The notes under the pieces are model-generated. The model saw only the letters and a program-made list of their open reading frames with translations. It was not told the DNA's origin and did not search any database. DNA of 64,000 nt, taken from assembly GCF_003610235.1 (NCBI RefSeq), contig NZ_RAPR01000001.1, forward strand, positions 3,286,001 to 3,350,000, written 5' to 3'. The translations under genes were made by a program, and so were the position numbers. Positions 52,365-60,708 of the stretch are shown here, piece by piece; position 1 is the first letter of the stretch, and every line of letters begins with the position of its first letter. Source of the stretch: Catellatospora citrea. Lineage in GTDB: Bacteria; Actinomycetota; Actinomycetes; Mycobacteriales; Micromonosporaceae.

Positions 52365-53278
52365 GCGCCCTCCCAGACAGCGTCCTCGGTGAGGCGTTTC
52401 GCGATGCTGTCGAACGCCTCCACCGTAGCCATGTTGGCGATCTGCTTGGTCACCGTGTCGGCGTCGGAGATGAGCTGCTCGCGCAGCTGGAGCACCGGTT
52501 CCAGCGGCACCGAGCCCAGCGTGACCGCCTGGCCCAGCCGTTCGGCCCCCGCCAGCCGCTGCAGCTCCCCGTTGTACGCCTCGAACCACTCCATCTGCGC
52601 CGGTCGCAGGCCCGAGAGCTGGTCCGAACCCGGGTCGAGCACCGCGGTGCGCACGAACCGGATCGCCCGCCGCAACCGCTCCGGGTCGTGCCCGCGGGCG
52701 GCCCCCATCTCGATGATCCCCCGCTGGCCGTAGACCAGCCCGGAGGCGGCGATGATGTGCTGGCGCGTCCACCGGTGGAACACCAGCCAGCGCGCGGTGA
52801 CCCCGCGCAACTGCGGAGCCGCGAGCGCGGCGAGCACGATGTCGGTGGCGTACGACCGGCCCGAGCTCAGGTCCACCAGGGTCAGGTCGAACTCCTCTTC
52901 CATGCGCAGCATCAGCTGGACACAGCGTTCGACGATCGCCGGATCGGCGGCAAACTCGGCTCCGCCGCTGTCCCCCGGGATCAGGCAGAGCTGCCCCGCG
53001 CCGTCCGGCCGCCCCCGCAGGCTCAGCCGGTCCGACTCGCCCCAGACGTCCACCCGCATCGGCCACGGCACCTTCTCCCGCAGGTAGGAGTGGAGCCCGT
53101 TGGCCCGCGTGCCGCGCGCCAGGTCGGCGATGGCGAAGATCGCGCCGGCCGTGGGCGAGCCGAAATCGAAGTCGAGGTAGCAGACGTCGCTGCCCTGCAG
53201 CGACCTGCGGTAGATGAGGTTGCTGCTGGTCACGGACCTGCCGGTGCCTCCCTTGTCGGAGGTCGCGAACACGAGCAT
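52361..53278 (-). CDS. SCO2523 family variant P-loop ATPase (ParA/MinD-like)
   Basis: 305 residues. It has a SIMIBI fold like ParA and MinD: SDKGGTGRSVTSSNL at residues 7-21 is the deviant Walker A with signature Lys9, but the usual GK-S/T is GRS, so Arg14 replaces the catalytic-loop lysine. VCYLDFDFGSPTAG is the switch I/A' region and FDLTLVDLSSGRSYATDIV the Walker B. ATP binding is plausible, hydrolysis uncertain. It lies one base after the SCO2524 gene and overlaps SCO2522 by four, so all three are made together. Likely a positioning or assembly factor, by analogy only. Confidence 0.85.
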   Translation of the reverse strand: MLVFATSDKGGTGRSVTSSNLIYRRSLQGSDVCYLDFDFGSPTAGAIFAIADLARGTRANGLHSYLREKVPWPMRVDVWGESDRLSLRGRPDGAGQLCLIPGDSGGAEFAADPAIVERCVQLMLRMEEEFDLTLVDLSSGRSYATDIVLAALAAPQLRGVTARWLVFHRWTRQHIIAASGLVYGQRGIIEMGAARGHDPERLRRAIRFVRTAVLDPGSDQLSGLRPAQMEWFEAYNGELQRLAGAERLGQAVTLGSVPLEPVLQLREQLISDADTVTKQIANMATVEAFDSIAKRLTEDAVWEGA

Positions 53279-53279
53279 G

Positions 53280-55205
53280 TCAGGACGCCCCCGTCACGTC
53301 GCGCCGCGCCTCCGCCAGGCTGTCGAGTTCCCGCAGCACGTCCAGGACGAGGGCGACGGTGGTGCCGGGCCGCTCGACGACGATCTCGCGGGCGTGCCGG
53401 AGCCGGGTGCGCAGCGCCTGCATCGCAGTGCGCATGTTGGCACCGCTCTCGGTGGATCCGACGAGCTGCTGCTTGTCGAACAGGTGCTCGGCCTCGGCCA
53501 GCAGCTCCCCCGCCAGCACGTCCAGCTCTGCGCTGCTCAGCGGATCGGTGCGGGCGAGATCCGCCGCGAACACCAGGCTTTCCACCACTCGCACCGTGTG
53601 GTGCCAGCTCAGCCGTCCGGCATCCGCCTCCGCGGTGGTGAGCACACTGGCCGCGGCCGGGTCGAAGGCGCCCGCGGGCTGGTCCCACAGACCGCGGTTG
53701 CGGCCCACCTGGATACGGCGTTTGAGCAGGTGATCCCAGATCTCGTCCGCCAGCGACAGGAGCTGTCCGCGCAGCTGGACGCTGGTGAGGTTGCGGGCGA
53801 TGCGGATGGTCCGTTTGAGCAGGAGCGGCGCGAAGTCTGCCGCGACCCAGTTCAGCTCGGGCACCTCGGTCTCGGCGGCCGGTGCGCCCGCCGAACCGCT
53901 CGCCTGCTCCGTCTCCGACTCCTTCTCCGGCTCCCTGTCGAGCGCGATGGCGACACCCGGATGGTGCATCGCGAGCGCCGTGTCGGCGGCGATGGGACGG
54001 CGGGTGATGCGGGCCCGGTTCGCGAGCTCGGACAGGACGCGCCCCAGGCGGCTGAGGTCGGCGTCGCTGTCGCGGTCCTCGAGCAGGCCTCGGGTGGCGA
54101 TCGAGGTCACCAGGAGACTGAAGTAGTCCGACTCGGCGCCATCCGTGGTGCGCCAAGGCAGGTCCTCGAGCGGCCAGCGGCCGGCGCCGAAGCCGGCGAT
54201 GACCGACCAGTAGTTCTGGGTCAGTTCCCAGCGCAGCTGCAACGCCGCCGCCAGCCGCAGCTGCTCGTCGTCGAGCAGGCGCAGCAGGCGGGTGCGGGCG
54301 GAGAACAGGTCGGCGATGCCGTCGAGCGCCTGCACGGTGAAGTAGAGGTACGGCGCGTTGTAGGCGTAACCGGCTCGTTGGGTGCCGGAGCTCTCGACGA
54401 AGTCGACCTGCGGCGCACCGGGGATGACGCCCCAGGACCAGCCGCACTCGAACAACCGGTCCGGCGACTCGAGGTCGTTGAGCCCCTCGATGCCCACGGT
54501 CAGGTCACGCAGACCTGCGATGGTCGGGCGAAGCGCCTCACGAAGGTCGGTTACCAGCCGGTTGTCGGAGAGGTTCGACTGGTTGATCGTGCGGATCAGG
54601 TGCTGGCCGTGCGGGCCCACGGCCTCGTACGTGAAGACCGTGAAGCTGCGCAGCAGTCCCACCATCGCCTCGGTGAGCCGCTTCTTGGCCAGCCGCACGA
54701 GCTCGTCCAGCTCGTCGAGTTGGTGCTGCTGGTAGGTGCCCGGGGCGAGAGCGTTGCGATACACCCCGACGAAACCCAGCGTGGCGAGGGTGAGCGTGAT
54801 GGAGAGGGCGAACGACTCGACCACGTCCAGTGAGAGCTGATCCTCGGTCAGCACCTCGGCCGGATCGCGCGCCGCCAGGTACGAGCCGCCGGGGAAGATC
54901 GGCCGGCCGGCCTGTGAATACCGGCGGTGGTAGTCGCTGAGCGCCTTGACCAGCACCTGTGGAATGCGCAGCTTGTTGCCGAAGGGGGCCAGGGCCGAGG
55001 CCACGTCGTCCTCGGTCAGGTCGGGCTGGTCGAGGCGAAACCGGGGGATCTCCGTCGCGGGCAGCATGATGCACAGAAGCTGCTCGGCATCTTTGATCGA
55101 ATCCCAGCGGCCGTCGCCGCCCCACACCCAATGGCCGTCGACGTAGGAGCTGCGGGCCGCGGCACGCCAGATCTCCAGCAACTGTTGACGCGGTTGGATC
55201 TTCAT
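53280..55205 (-). CDS. SCO2524 family protein
   Basis: 641 residues, soluble and helical, with no transmembrane segment. N-terminus QQLLEIWRAAARSSYVDGHWVWGGDGRWDSIKDAEQLLCIM is rich in Trp. A ~25-residue Ser/Glu-rich linker (EPEKESETEQASGSAG) divides the protein into an N-terminal ~420 and a C-terminal ~190 residue part. It ends one base before the P-loop gene and begins 21 bases after the methyltransferase stop. No motif reveals its activity. It may be the scaffold on which the ATPase acts. Confidence 0.78.
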   Translation of the reverse strand: MKIQPRQQLLEIWRAAARSSYVDGHWVWGGDGRWDSIKDAEQLLCIMLPATEIPRFRLDQPDLTEDDVASALAPFGNKLRIPQVLVKALSDYHRRYSQAGRPIFPGGSYLAARDPAEVLTEDQLSLDVVESFALSITLTLATLGFVGVYRNALAPGTYQQHQLDELDELVRLAKKRLTEAMVGLLRSFTVFTYEAVGPHGQHLIRTINQSNLSDNRLVTDLREALRPTIAGLRDLTVGIEGLNDLESPDRLFECGWSWGVIPGAPQVDFVESSGTQRAGYAYNAPYLYFTVQALDGIADLFSARTRLLRLLDDEQLRLAAALQLRWELTQNYWSVIAGFGAGRWPLEDLPWRTTDGAESDYFSLLVTSIATRGLLEDRDSDADLSRLGRVLSELANRARITRRPIAADTALAMHHPGVAIALDREPEKESETEQASGSAGAPAAETEVPELNWVAADFAPLLLKRTIRIARNLTSVQLRGQLLSLADEIWDHLLKRRIQVGRNRGLWDQPAGAFDPAAASVLTTAEADAGRLSWHHTVRVVESLVFAADLARTDPLSSAELDVLAGELLAEAEHLFDKQQLVGSTESGANMRTAMQALRTRLRHAREIVVERPGTTVALVLDVLRELDSLAEARRDVTGAS

Positions 55206-55226
55206 GGCTGCCCGTCCGCCGTTCCG

Positions 55227-56036
55227 TCAGCTGAGAGCGACTCCTGTCGCGAGGATCATGCCGCCGTAGCCACGGCGCAACGGTCTCTTCGTCTGCACCA
55301 TGTCGATGCCGACGACCTCCGCCACCACCGATAGACAGTCTTCCACGTCGGCGATACCGACGGCAACGGCCGGAAACTGGGTCTTGTCCACTTTATAGCC
55401 CTGGGAATCGGCCATGAATGCGGCGGCGAATGGCGCCCCGGGCTTGAGCGCGCGAACGAAGCAGCCGACCGCCCGCCAGAACTCGCGCGGATCGTACGTG
55501 AGCGATTCGGCGACGAAGAACATGGTGCCCATGTCCCACTCGTGTTCCGGCAGGTCGAAGATGCTCATGCGCTCCACCCGCGCGGCCTTGCGCATCGCCT
55601 CCCGCGGATTGGCCAGACTCCGATACGCCGGGACCCGCCGATAGACGTTCCAGAAGTCGTCCCAATGCGGGTCGTAGTGCTCCAACTGGTCGCTGAGCCA
55701 TCGCACGTTGGAGCGGGAGAACTCGCGCAGGTCGATCTGCTTGCAGTGCGGGAGCATGGACATCGCCGGGTAGAGGTTCGCGCCGCTGCCGACGTCCAGG
55801 CCGCGCAGCGGGACCGCGGGCGGCTTCAGCCGTGCCTGGAAGAACTCCCCCACCGCGGTCATGATCGCGGTGTCGTCGTCGCGCAGGCTCAGGTAGTTGT
55901 GAGCGCGATACCAGTCGGAATTGAACTGGTCCCAGTCGAAATCGGCGTTGTATCGCCGCTTGCCCGTGCGACGCCCGGCGGTGGCCGCATGGCCGGAGAA
56001 ACGGGCCGTCGTCAAGGCCCCCGCCGGATGCTTCAT
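55227..56036 (-). CDS. SCO2525 family SAM-dependent methyltransferase (NNMT/PNMT-like)
   Basis: 269 residues from the ATG at 56036, preceded by GAAGGG; the open frame extends 37 codons further without support. The YRAHNYLSLRDDDTAIMTAV segment and the SAM loop GLDVGSGANLYPAM match the NNMT/PNMT/TEMT class of small-molecule N-methyltransferases. QIDLREFSRSNVRWLSDQLE and FDLPEHEWDMGTMFFVAESLTYD form the rest of the cofactor and substrate site. First gene of the four-gene - strand run. An amine or heterocyclic nitrogen is the expected acceptor; the real one is unknown. Confidence 0.83.
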   Translation of the reverse strand: MKHPAGALTTARFSGHAATAGRRTGKRRYNADFDWDQFNSDWYRAHNYLSLRDDDTAIMTAVGEFFQARLKPPAVPLRGLDVGSGANLYPAMSMLPHCKQIDLREFSRSNVRWLSDQLEHYDPHWDDFWNVYRRVPAYRSLANPREAMRKAARVERMSIFDLPEHEWDMGTMFFVAESLTYDPREFWRAVGCFVRALKPGAPFAAAFMADSQGYKVDKTQFPAVAVGIADVEDCLSVVAEVVGIDMVQTKRPLRRGYGGMILATGVALS

Positions 56037-56408
56037 CGTGCCCTTCGCTCTGTGGCCACAGACGGAAGGGAGCAGGATGGCCACAGTTCCCGCCCGGCAG
56101 ATCCATGTCAACGAACGTCGAGGCTGACGGTAGCGCCCCGGCTCCACGGACCCGCCTGAGCAGACAGCAACTGAGTTGGCTGTGTCAATGGGTCATAAGC
56201 ACGAAATGCATGAATCCGCACCACACCGAACGAAGAGTTCAACGAGGTAGAACCGCTGTGGTAGCGAGATTCACTCGACCTGGTGGCACACCGAAGACGA
56301 TCGGAGGTCCCGGATCGCCGCAACGCCGTCCGGCGATATGCGAACGGACCGAACGGCACCGTGGCCGGCGGATCCATTGACACGGATCCGCCGGCCACGC
56401 GGGCGGAG
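56037..56408. other. Intergenic region between chitinase and SCO2525-type genes
   Basis: 372 bases without a credible gene. The part next to the methyltransferase is lower in G+C and must carry the promoter of the - strand SCO2525-2522 run; TTGACA reads on the - strand at 56188-56183, but no convincing -10 follows it. The far end holds the chitinase terminator hairpin. Confidence 0.6.
56361..56398 (-). terminator. 15-bp perfect hairpin downstream of the chitinase gene
   Basis: GTGGCCGGCGGATCC (56361-56375) and GGATCCGCCGGCCAC (56384-56398) pair perfectly around an eight-base loop (ATTGACAC). It starts ten bases after the chitinase stop on the - strand. Confidence 0.75.
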
Positions 56409-57821
56409 CTAGCGCAGGACCGGGCCCAGCGCGCCGATGAGCGCGTTGTCGTCGGAGTCCTGGCTGAGTTCCCACGCCATCGCGCCGCGGAGGCCGAGCA
56501 GTTTGATCAGCGCGGTGCGCTCGGCGAGCGACTTCGGATCGGTGTAGACGATCGTGGTCGGGGCGGTGACGGTGCCGGTGGTGAGCACGTGCTCCGCCGC
56601 CGGGTTCCACAGGTACGGCTCACCGGCGAACAGGTTCCACTTGCGGGTCCACCCGTTGGCGCCGGCCCCGGCGGGGGTCAGCACGCCCGACACGTCGACC
56701 AGGTCGTGGTACGACGGCTGCGGCTTGGAGTCCCAGACCAGCGAGTCGGGGTTCATGCCGGTGTTGTCGAACGCCTTGTACAGCCCGTTGGGGTTGCGGA
56801 TGTACTGCACGCCGTAGAAGGGCACGCCGACGACGATCTTGCTTGCGGGCACCCCCTGGGCGAGGTAGTAGCCCACGGTGCCGACGGTGTTCCAGGTCCA
56901 GTCGTCGGCCTCGGGGTCGCGCGGGTCGCCGGTGAACAGCGTGCTCGGGCCGGCCACGGAGCCGCCGGGCACGTTGAAGTCGTAGGTCATGATGTTGACC
57001 CAGTCCATCGACTTCGAGAACTCGCGCAGCTCGTAGTACTTGGTGGAGCTCTTGGCCGCGGGCAGCGCCGCGGTCAGCAGGTAGTGCTTGCCGTCGAGGC
57101 GGCCCTGCGCGTCGAGCTGGCGGCGGAACTCCTGGGCCAGCAGCGTGGCGTTGTGCCGGTCCTCCGGGCCGTAGTCGACGTTGCTGTCGGCCTTGGCCGT
57201 CGGGTACTCCCAGTCCAGGTCGATGCCGTCGAAGATGCCCTTCGCGACGCCGATGCCGCCCGCGTCCTCGGGCCAGCCGCCGGTCGGCAGGTTGCCCTTG
57301 ATGAAGGTGTCGATGCAGGCCGCCACGAACGCCTGGCGGCGCTCCGGGGTCTTCGCGACGCTGGAGAACCAGGTCGACTTCGTCCAGCCGCCGAGCGAGA
57401 TCTCGATCTTCAGGTGCGGGTTGGCCGCCTTGAGTTTGCGCAGCTGGTTGAAGTTGCCGTAGACGTTCTGGCCGGGGTACGTGTCGGCGACACCGTCCAC
57501 GGTGTTCTCCGGACCCCAGTAGACCTGCTGGTAGTCGGCCCACGGGTCGAGCACGTCGCAGCCGACCGCACCGGTGGCCTGGTTGAACGTCGGCACGCCG
57601 AAGGCGTACTGGATGACGTTCAGCTTGTCGGCGGGGATGTCCTTGACGAAGTAGCCCCGCCCGTAGACGGACCAGTTGGTGAAGTAGGCGGAGATCACCT
57701 TCTTTGGCGCGTCCGGCTTGGGGGCGCCGCCGGCCGCGGTGGCCGGAGCTGCCAGGAAGCCGGCGCCCAGGGCCAGGGCGACCGCCCCGGCGATGCCCGG
57801 GCGGAGCAGTGTTCTGAGCAT
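56409..57821 (-). CDS. Secreted glycoside hydrolase family 18 chitinase
   Basis: 470 residues from ATG at 57821 with GGGAG six bases upstream; ATG codons at 57833 and further up are less well placed. A Sec signal peptide (GIAGAVALALGAGFLAAPATAAG) precedes one GH18 barrel with no carbohydrate-binding module. SLGGWTKS is the SxGG motif, and DGIDLDWEYP near residue 200 carries the catalytic Glu. MTYDFNVPG and WELSQDSDD are the later substrate-binding strands. It cleaves chitin outside the cell. Upstream (57884-57894) is a CTAACAGTTAG palindrome. Confidence 0.94.
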   Translation of the reverse strand: MLRTLLRPGIAGAVALALGAGFLAAPATAAGGAPKPDAPKKVISAYFTNWSVYGRGYFVKDIPADKLNVIQYAFGVPTFNQATGAVGCDVLDPWADYQQVYWGPENTVDGVADTYPGQNVYGNFNQLRKLKAANPHLKIEISLGGWTKSTWFSSVAKTPERRQAFVAACIDTFIKGNLPTGGWPEDAGGIGVAKGIFDGIDLDWEYPTAKADSNVDYGPEDRHNATLLAQEFRRQLDAQGRLDGKHYLLTAALPAAKSSTKYYELREFSKSMDWVNIMTYDFNVPGGSVAGPSTLFTGDPRDPEADDWTWNTVGTVGYYLAQGVPASKIVVGVPFYGVQYIRNPNGLYKAFDNTGMNPDSLVWDSKPQPSYHDLVDVSGVLTPAGAGANGWTRKWNLFAGEPYLWNPAAEHVLTTGTVTAPTTIVYTDPKSLAERTALIKLLGLRGAMAWELSQDSDDNALIGALGPVLR

Positions 57822-57883
57822 ATGCACTCCCATCGTTCGTCCATGCGAACCTTCACGCGGGAGCGGCACTTCAGTCAAGAGAC

Positions 57884-57908
57884 CTAACAGTTAGATTTCC
57901 TAAGTGTC
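57884..57908 (-). promoter_or_regulatory. AT-rich palindromic element upstream of chitinase gene
   Basis: CTAACAGTTAG (57884-57894) lies about 65 bases before the start codon. On the - strand the sequence around it reads TTAGG twice, 16 bases apart (CTTAGGAAATCTAACTGTTAGG by key residues). Repeats of this TTAGGAAA type precede some actinomycete carbohydrate-hydrolase genes. No DasR-type ACTGGTCTAGACCAGT site is visible. Confidence 0.35.
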
Positions 57909-57947
57909 CCAACGCAATCGGGCGCTGCCTGCGGCCACCGGGATGGA

Positions 57948-58985
57948 TCAGCCGGGCCGGCGGAGGTGCGGGTCCGCGGAGACCGCCGCCCGACGGGGGC
58001 GCACCGGCTCGTCGTGGAAGTCGGGCTCCGGTCTGCCGTCGGCCCGCCGGTCCTCAGCGAGCGAGTCCTCGCCCACGAAGTAGCCGGGCCGGGCTTGGAT
58101 GCCCCGGTAGATCCGGCCCACGTACTCCCCCAGCAGCCCCAGGCAGATGAGCTGGGCCGCGCCGAGGAACAGGACCACCAGTGAGAGCGAGGTCCAGCCC
58201 GGCACCACGGCGCCCTGGAAGTACGCCACTAGCACCTTGACCACGGCGACGGCGCAGGCCAGTGCCCCGAGCCCGCCCAGCCAGATGCCCAGCCGCAACG
58301 GGGCCGCGGTGAAGCTGATGATGCTGTCGACCGTCAGGTTGATCATCTTGGCGAGCGGGTACTTGCTGGTCCCCGCGGCCCGCTTCTCCCGGGTGTAGAC
58401 GACCTGCCCGCTGGGGAAGCCCAGCCACGGCACCAGCAGGCGGTAGACGGGGGCCTGCTCGGGCAGGCTGCACAGGGCGTCCACCATGGCCCGGCTGAGC
58501 AGCCGGAAGTCACCGGCGCCGGCGGGCATCCGGTTGCCGACGATGCGCCGCATCAGCCGGTAGTAGAGGTCGGCCGTGCCCCGTTTGAAGGCGGTGTCAC
58601 TGGCCCGGTCGCCGCGGACGCCGTAGACGATGTCCAGGCTCTGCGCCTCGGCCAGGCCCAGCATCTCGGCGATGACCTCGGGCGGGTCCTGCAGGTCGGC
58701 GTCGAGGGTGACCACGTGGTCGCCGCGCGAGCAGTGCAGGCCCGCGGTGAGCGCGGCCTGGTGCCCGCTGTTGCGGCGCAGCCGGATCAGCCTCAGCTCG
58801 GGCCACTTCGCCCGCATCAGGGTCACCATGGCGGCGGTGGCGTCGCGGCTGCCGTCGTCGACGGCGACCACCTCGTAGGTCCGGCCCAGCCCGTCGAGGA
58901 CCGGGCGCAGCCGGCTCACGAGCAGGGGCAGGACCGCCTCCTCGTTGTACATCGGGATGACGACGGACAGTCTCGGCACGGCCAT
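57948..58985 (-). CDS. Glycosyltransferase family 2, polyprenyl-phosphate sugar transferase type
   Basis: 345 residues from the ATG at 58985. The GT-A domain is LSVVIPMYNEEAVLP, VDDGSRDAT, and TLDADLQDPPEVI with the metal-binding D-x-D and the DLQDPPE motif of dolichyl-phosphate-mannose/ArnC/GtrB enzymes. The C-terminus has two membrane helices (LGIWLGGLGALACAVAVVKV, LVVLFLGAAQLICLGLLG) and GEYVGRIYRGIQARPGYFV. It makes a lipid-phosphate-linked sugar on the inner membrane face. Adjacent to the chitinase gene on the same strand but separated by a promoter region. Confidence 0.92.
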   Translation of the reverse strand: MAVPRLSVVIPMYNEEAVLPLLVSRLRPVLDGLGRTYEVVAVDDGSRDATAAMVTLMRAKWPELRLIRLRRNSGHQAALTAGLHCSRGDHVVTLDADLQDPPEVIAEMLGLAEAQSLDIVYGVRGDRASDTAFKRGTADLYYRLMRRIVGNRMPAGAGDFRLLSRAMVDALCSLPEQAPVYRLLVPWLGFPSGQVVYTREKRAAGTSKYPLAKMINLTVDSIISFTAAPLRLGIWLGGLGALACAVAVVKVLVAYFQGAVVPGWTSLSLVVLFLGAAQLICLGLLGEYVGRIYRGIQARPGYFVGEDSLAEDRRADGRPEPDFHDEPVRPRRAAVSADPHLRRPG

Positions 58986-59038
58986 GACGAAACGATAACC
59001 ACCGAAGTGCCGAACGCCTCCGTTCGCGCGGGACTGTC

Positions 59039-59812
59039 TCAGATGGAGAAGTCGGGGTTGTTCTTGATCACGGAGAAGGTCGCCCCTTGCGGGTCCTTCA
59101 AAATCGCGAACCGCCCGGCGGGCGAGTCCTCCGGTGGCATGACCTTGGTCGCGCCCAGCTCCAGCGCCTTGGCGTAGGCCGCGTCGCAGTCGTCCACCGC
59201 GAAGTAGACCGACCAGTGCGACGGCATCGGGCCCCACGCGGCGTCGATCGGCATGGCGCCCGCCACCGGCCGGCCCTCGGCCTCCAGCAGGGTGTAGGTC
59301 ATGCCCTCCGCCATCGACACGTCGCGCATGCTGACCCCGAAGACCTCCCGGTAGAACACCTTGGCGGCGTCGATGTCGGAGGTCATCAGCTCGTTCCAGG
59401 TGACGCTGCCCGGCTCGTTCGCCAGCTCGAACCCGGCGAACGCCAGCGGCTGCCAAGCGGAGAAGAACGCGCCCTCGGGGTCGGTGAAGACCGCCATCCG
59501 GCCCTGGCCCATCACGTCCATCGGCGGCACGATGACGGCGCCGCCGTGCTCGGCGACCTTCGCCATGATGTCGTCGGCGTCGTTCGCCGCGAAGTAGGTG
59601 GCCCATGAGCTGCCCCGGCCGCCGTCGGTGGCGGGGCCGAGCCCGGCGACCTGCCTGCCGTCCTTGCGGAACATCCGGTAGCCGCCCGCGTCCGGGCCCA
59701 GGTCCTCGTCGGTCCAGCCGAACAGCCGCCCGTAGAAGGCCACCGAGCCGTCGACGTCCGTGCTGCCCAGATCGACCCAGCTCGGGGTGCCCTGCTCATA
59801 CTTTGCCGCCAT
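59039..59812 (-). CDS. Two-domain VOC family protein
   Basis: 257 residues from ATG at 59812 with AAGGA seven bases upstream. Two vicinal-oxygen-chelate domains in tandem (residues ~8-125 and ~135-255) each show paired beta-alpha-beta-beta-beta units (GTPSWVDLGSTDVDGSVAFYGRLFGW; TWNELMTSDIDAAKVFYREVFG). Terminal strands RMAVFTDPEGAFFSAWQP and RFAILKDPQGATFSVIK carry the usual metal Glu/His positions only partly. Actinomycete proteins of this type are often called glyoxalase-like or hydroxylase. Substrate unknown. Confidence 0.88.
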   Translation of the reverse strand: MAAKYEQGTPSWVDLGSTDVDGSVAFYGRLFGWTDEDLGPDAGGYRMFRKDGRQVAGLGPATDGGRGSSWATYFAANDADDIMAKVAEHGGAVIVPPMDVMGQGRMAVFTDPEGAFFSAWQPLAFAGFELANEPGSVTWNELMTSDIDAAKVFYREVFGVSMRDVSMAEGMTYTLLEAEGRPVAGAMPIDAAWGPMPSHWSVYFAVDDCDAAYAKALELGATKVMPPEDSPAGRFAILKDPQGATFSVIKNNPDFSI

Positions 59813-60010
59813 GCCGACATCCTTGCTCCGCGCGCGCGAGAAGACCCCGGCATCGCCGAAATTCCGCTCAAAGAGCAAAACCGGCATACCGCTCGAGGTC
59901 GCTCCTGAAAGACTGGCCACGGCGTGCCGCGTACCCATGAGGGCGGCATTTCCGCTGGTCGCTAGCCTGCGCTCGGCTCTGCCGGCGCGGCCGGAACGAG
60001 AGGAACCTCG

Positions 60011-60601
60011 ATGCCCACCAAGTCGCCCGCGAAGGCTGCCGCGGCCCGCGGCAGCCAGCCCATGCTGCACCAGAAAGGCGTGCAGATCCAGGAGTACGGC
60101 ACCGTCCGCCAGCTCCCGGTGGGCCTGTCCCACGACGCTCGGATGTACTCGTGCGAGCGGCTCAACCAGTGCCTCGCCGACTCGCAGATCCTCTACAGCC
60201 TCTACAAGAAGCACCACTGGCTGATGCGCGGCCCGACGTTCTACCAGCTGCACCTGCTGCTGGACAAGCACGCGGGCGAGCAGCTGGCGCTCATCGACAC
60301 CATCGCCGAGCGGGTGCAGACACTCGGCGGCGTGGCCATCGGCGACCCGCGCCACGTCGCGGAGATCACCGTCATCAAGCGCCCGCCGGACGGCGTCGAG
60401 GAGGTGCCCGCGATGATCTCGCGCCTGCTGGAGGCGCACGAGACCATCCTGGTCGCCGCGCACGACGCCGCCAAGCGCGCGGACGAGATGGGCGACGACG
60501 GCACGAACGACCTGCTCGTCTCCGACGTGATCCGCACCGGTGAGCTGCAGGCCTGGTTCCTCGCCGAGCATCTGGTGAACACCCCGCTCGTCGAGTCCTG
60601 A
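60011..60601 (+). CDS. Dps/ferritin-like DNA-binding stress protein
   Basis: 196 residues with AGAGG ahead of the ATG. Ferritin-like four-helix bundle forming a 12-mer that stores iron and shields DNA. The inter-subunit ferroxidase residues are visible in KKHHWLMRGPTFYQLHLLLDKH (His, His, Asp). A basic Lys/Ala N-terminus (MPTKSPAKAAAARGSQ) is a probable DNA-binding tail. A second helix ends FLAEHLVNT. Divergent from the VOC gene, with 198 bases between. Confidence 0.93.
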   Translation: MPTKSPAKAAAARGSQPMLHQKGVQIQEYGTVRQLPVGLSHDARMYSCERLNQCLADSQILYSLYKKHHWLMRGPTFYQLHLLLDKHAGEQLALIDTIAERVQTLGGVAIGDPRHVAEITVIKRPPDGVEEVPAMISRLLEAHETILVAAHDAAKRADEMGDDGTNDLLVSDVIRTGELQAWFLAEHLVNTPLVES

Positions 60602-60642
60602 CCCGGGCCGCACTGGGCGCGCCCACCCGTCCCAAGGTCGCT

Positions 60643-60703
60643 CGACTTGCCAGGCACCTGTGCGTATCTTGACCGCACAGCTGCCCATGTGCCTGGCAAG
60701 TCG
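60643..60703. terminator. Nested double hairpin between convergent genes
   Basis: CGACTTGCCAGGCAC (60643-60657) and its perfect complement (60689-60703) form an outer 15-bp stem, and CTGTGCG (60658-60664) with CGCACAG (60674-60680) an inner 7-bp stem around TATCTTGAC. It ends six bases before the GH35 stop, between Dps (+) and GH35 (-). Confidence 0.7.
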
Positions 60704-60708
60704 GGCGA

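Noticed and set aside
52365..53066. Upstream extension of the SCO2522 gene
   Set aside because: The added residues are the out-of-frame shadow of the P-loop gene. GTG at 52364 gives a four-base overlap and the expected size.
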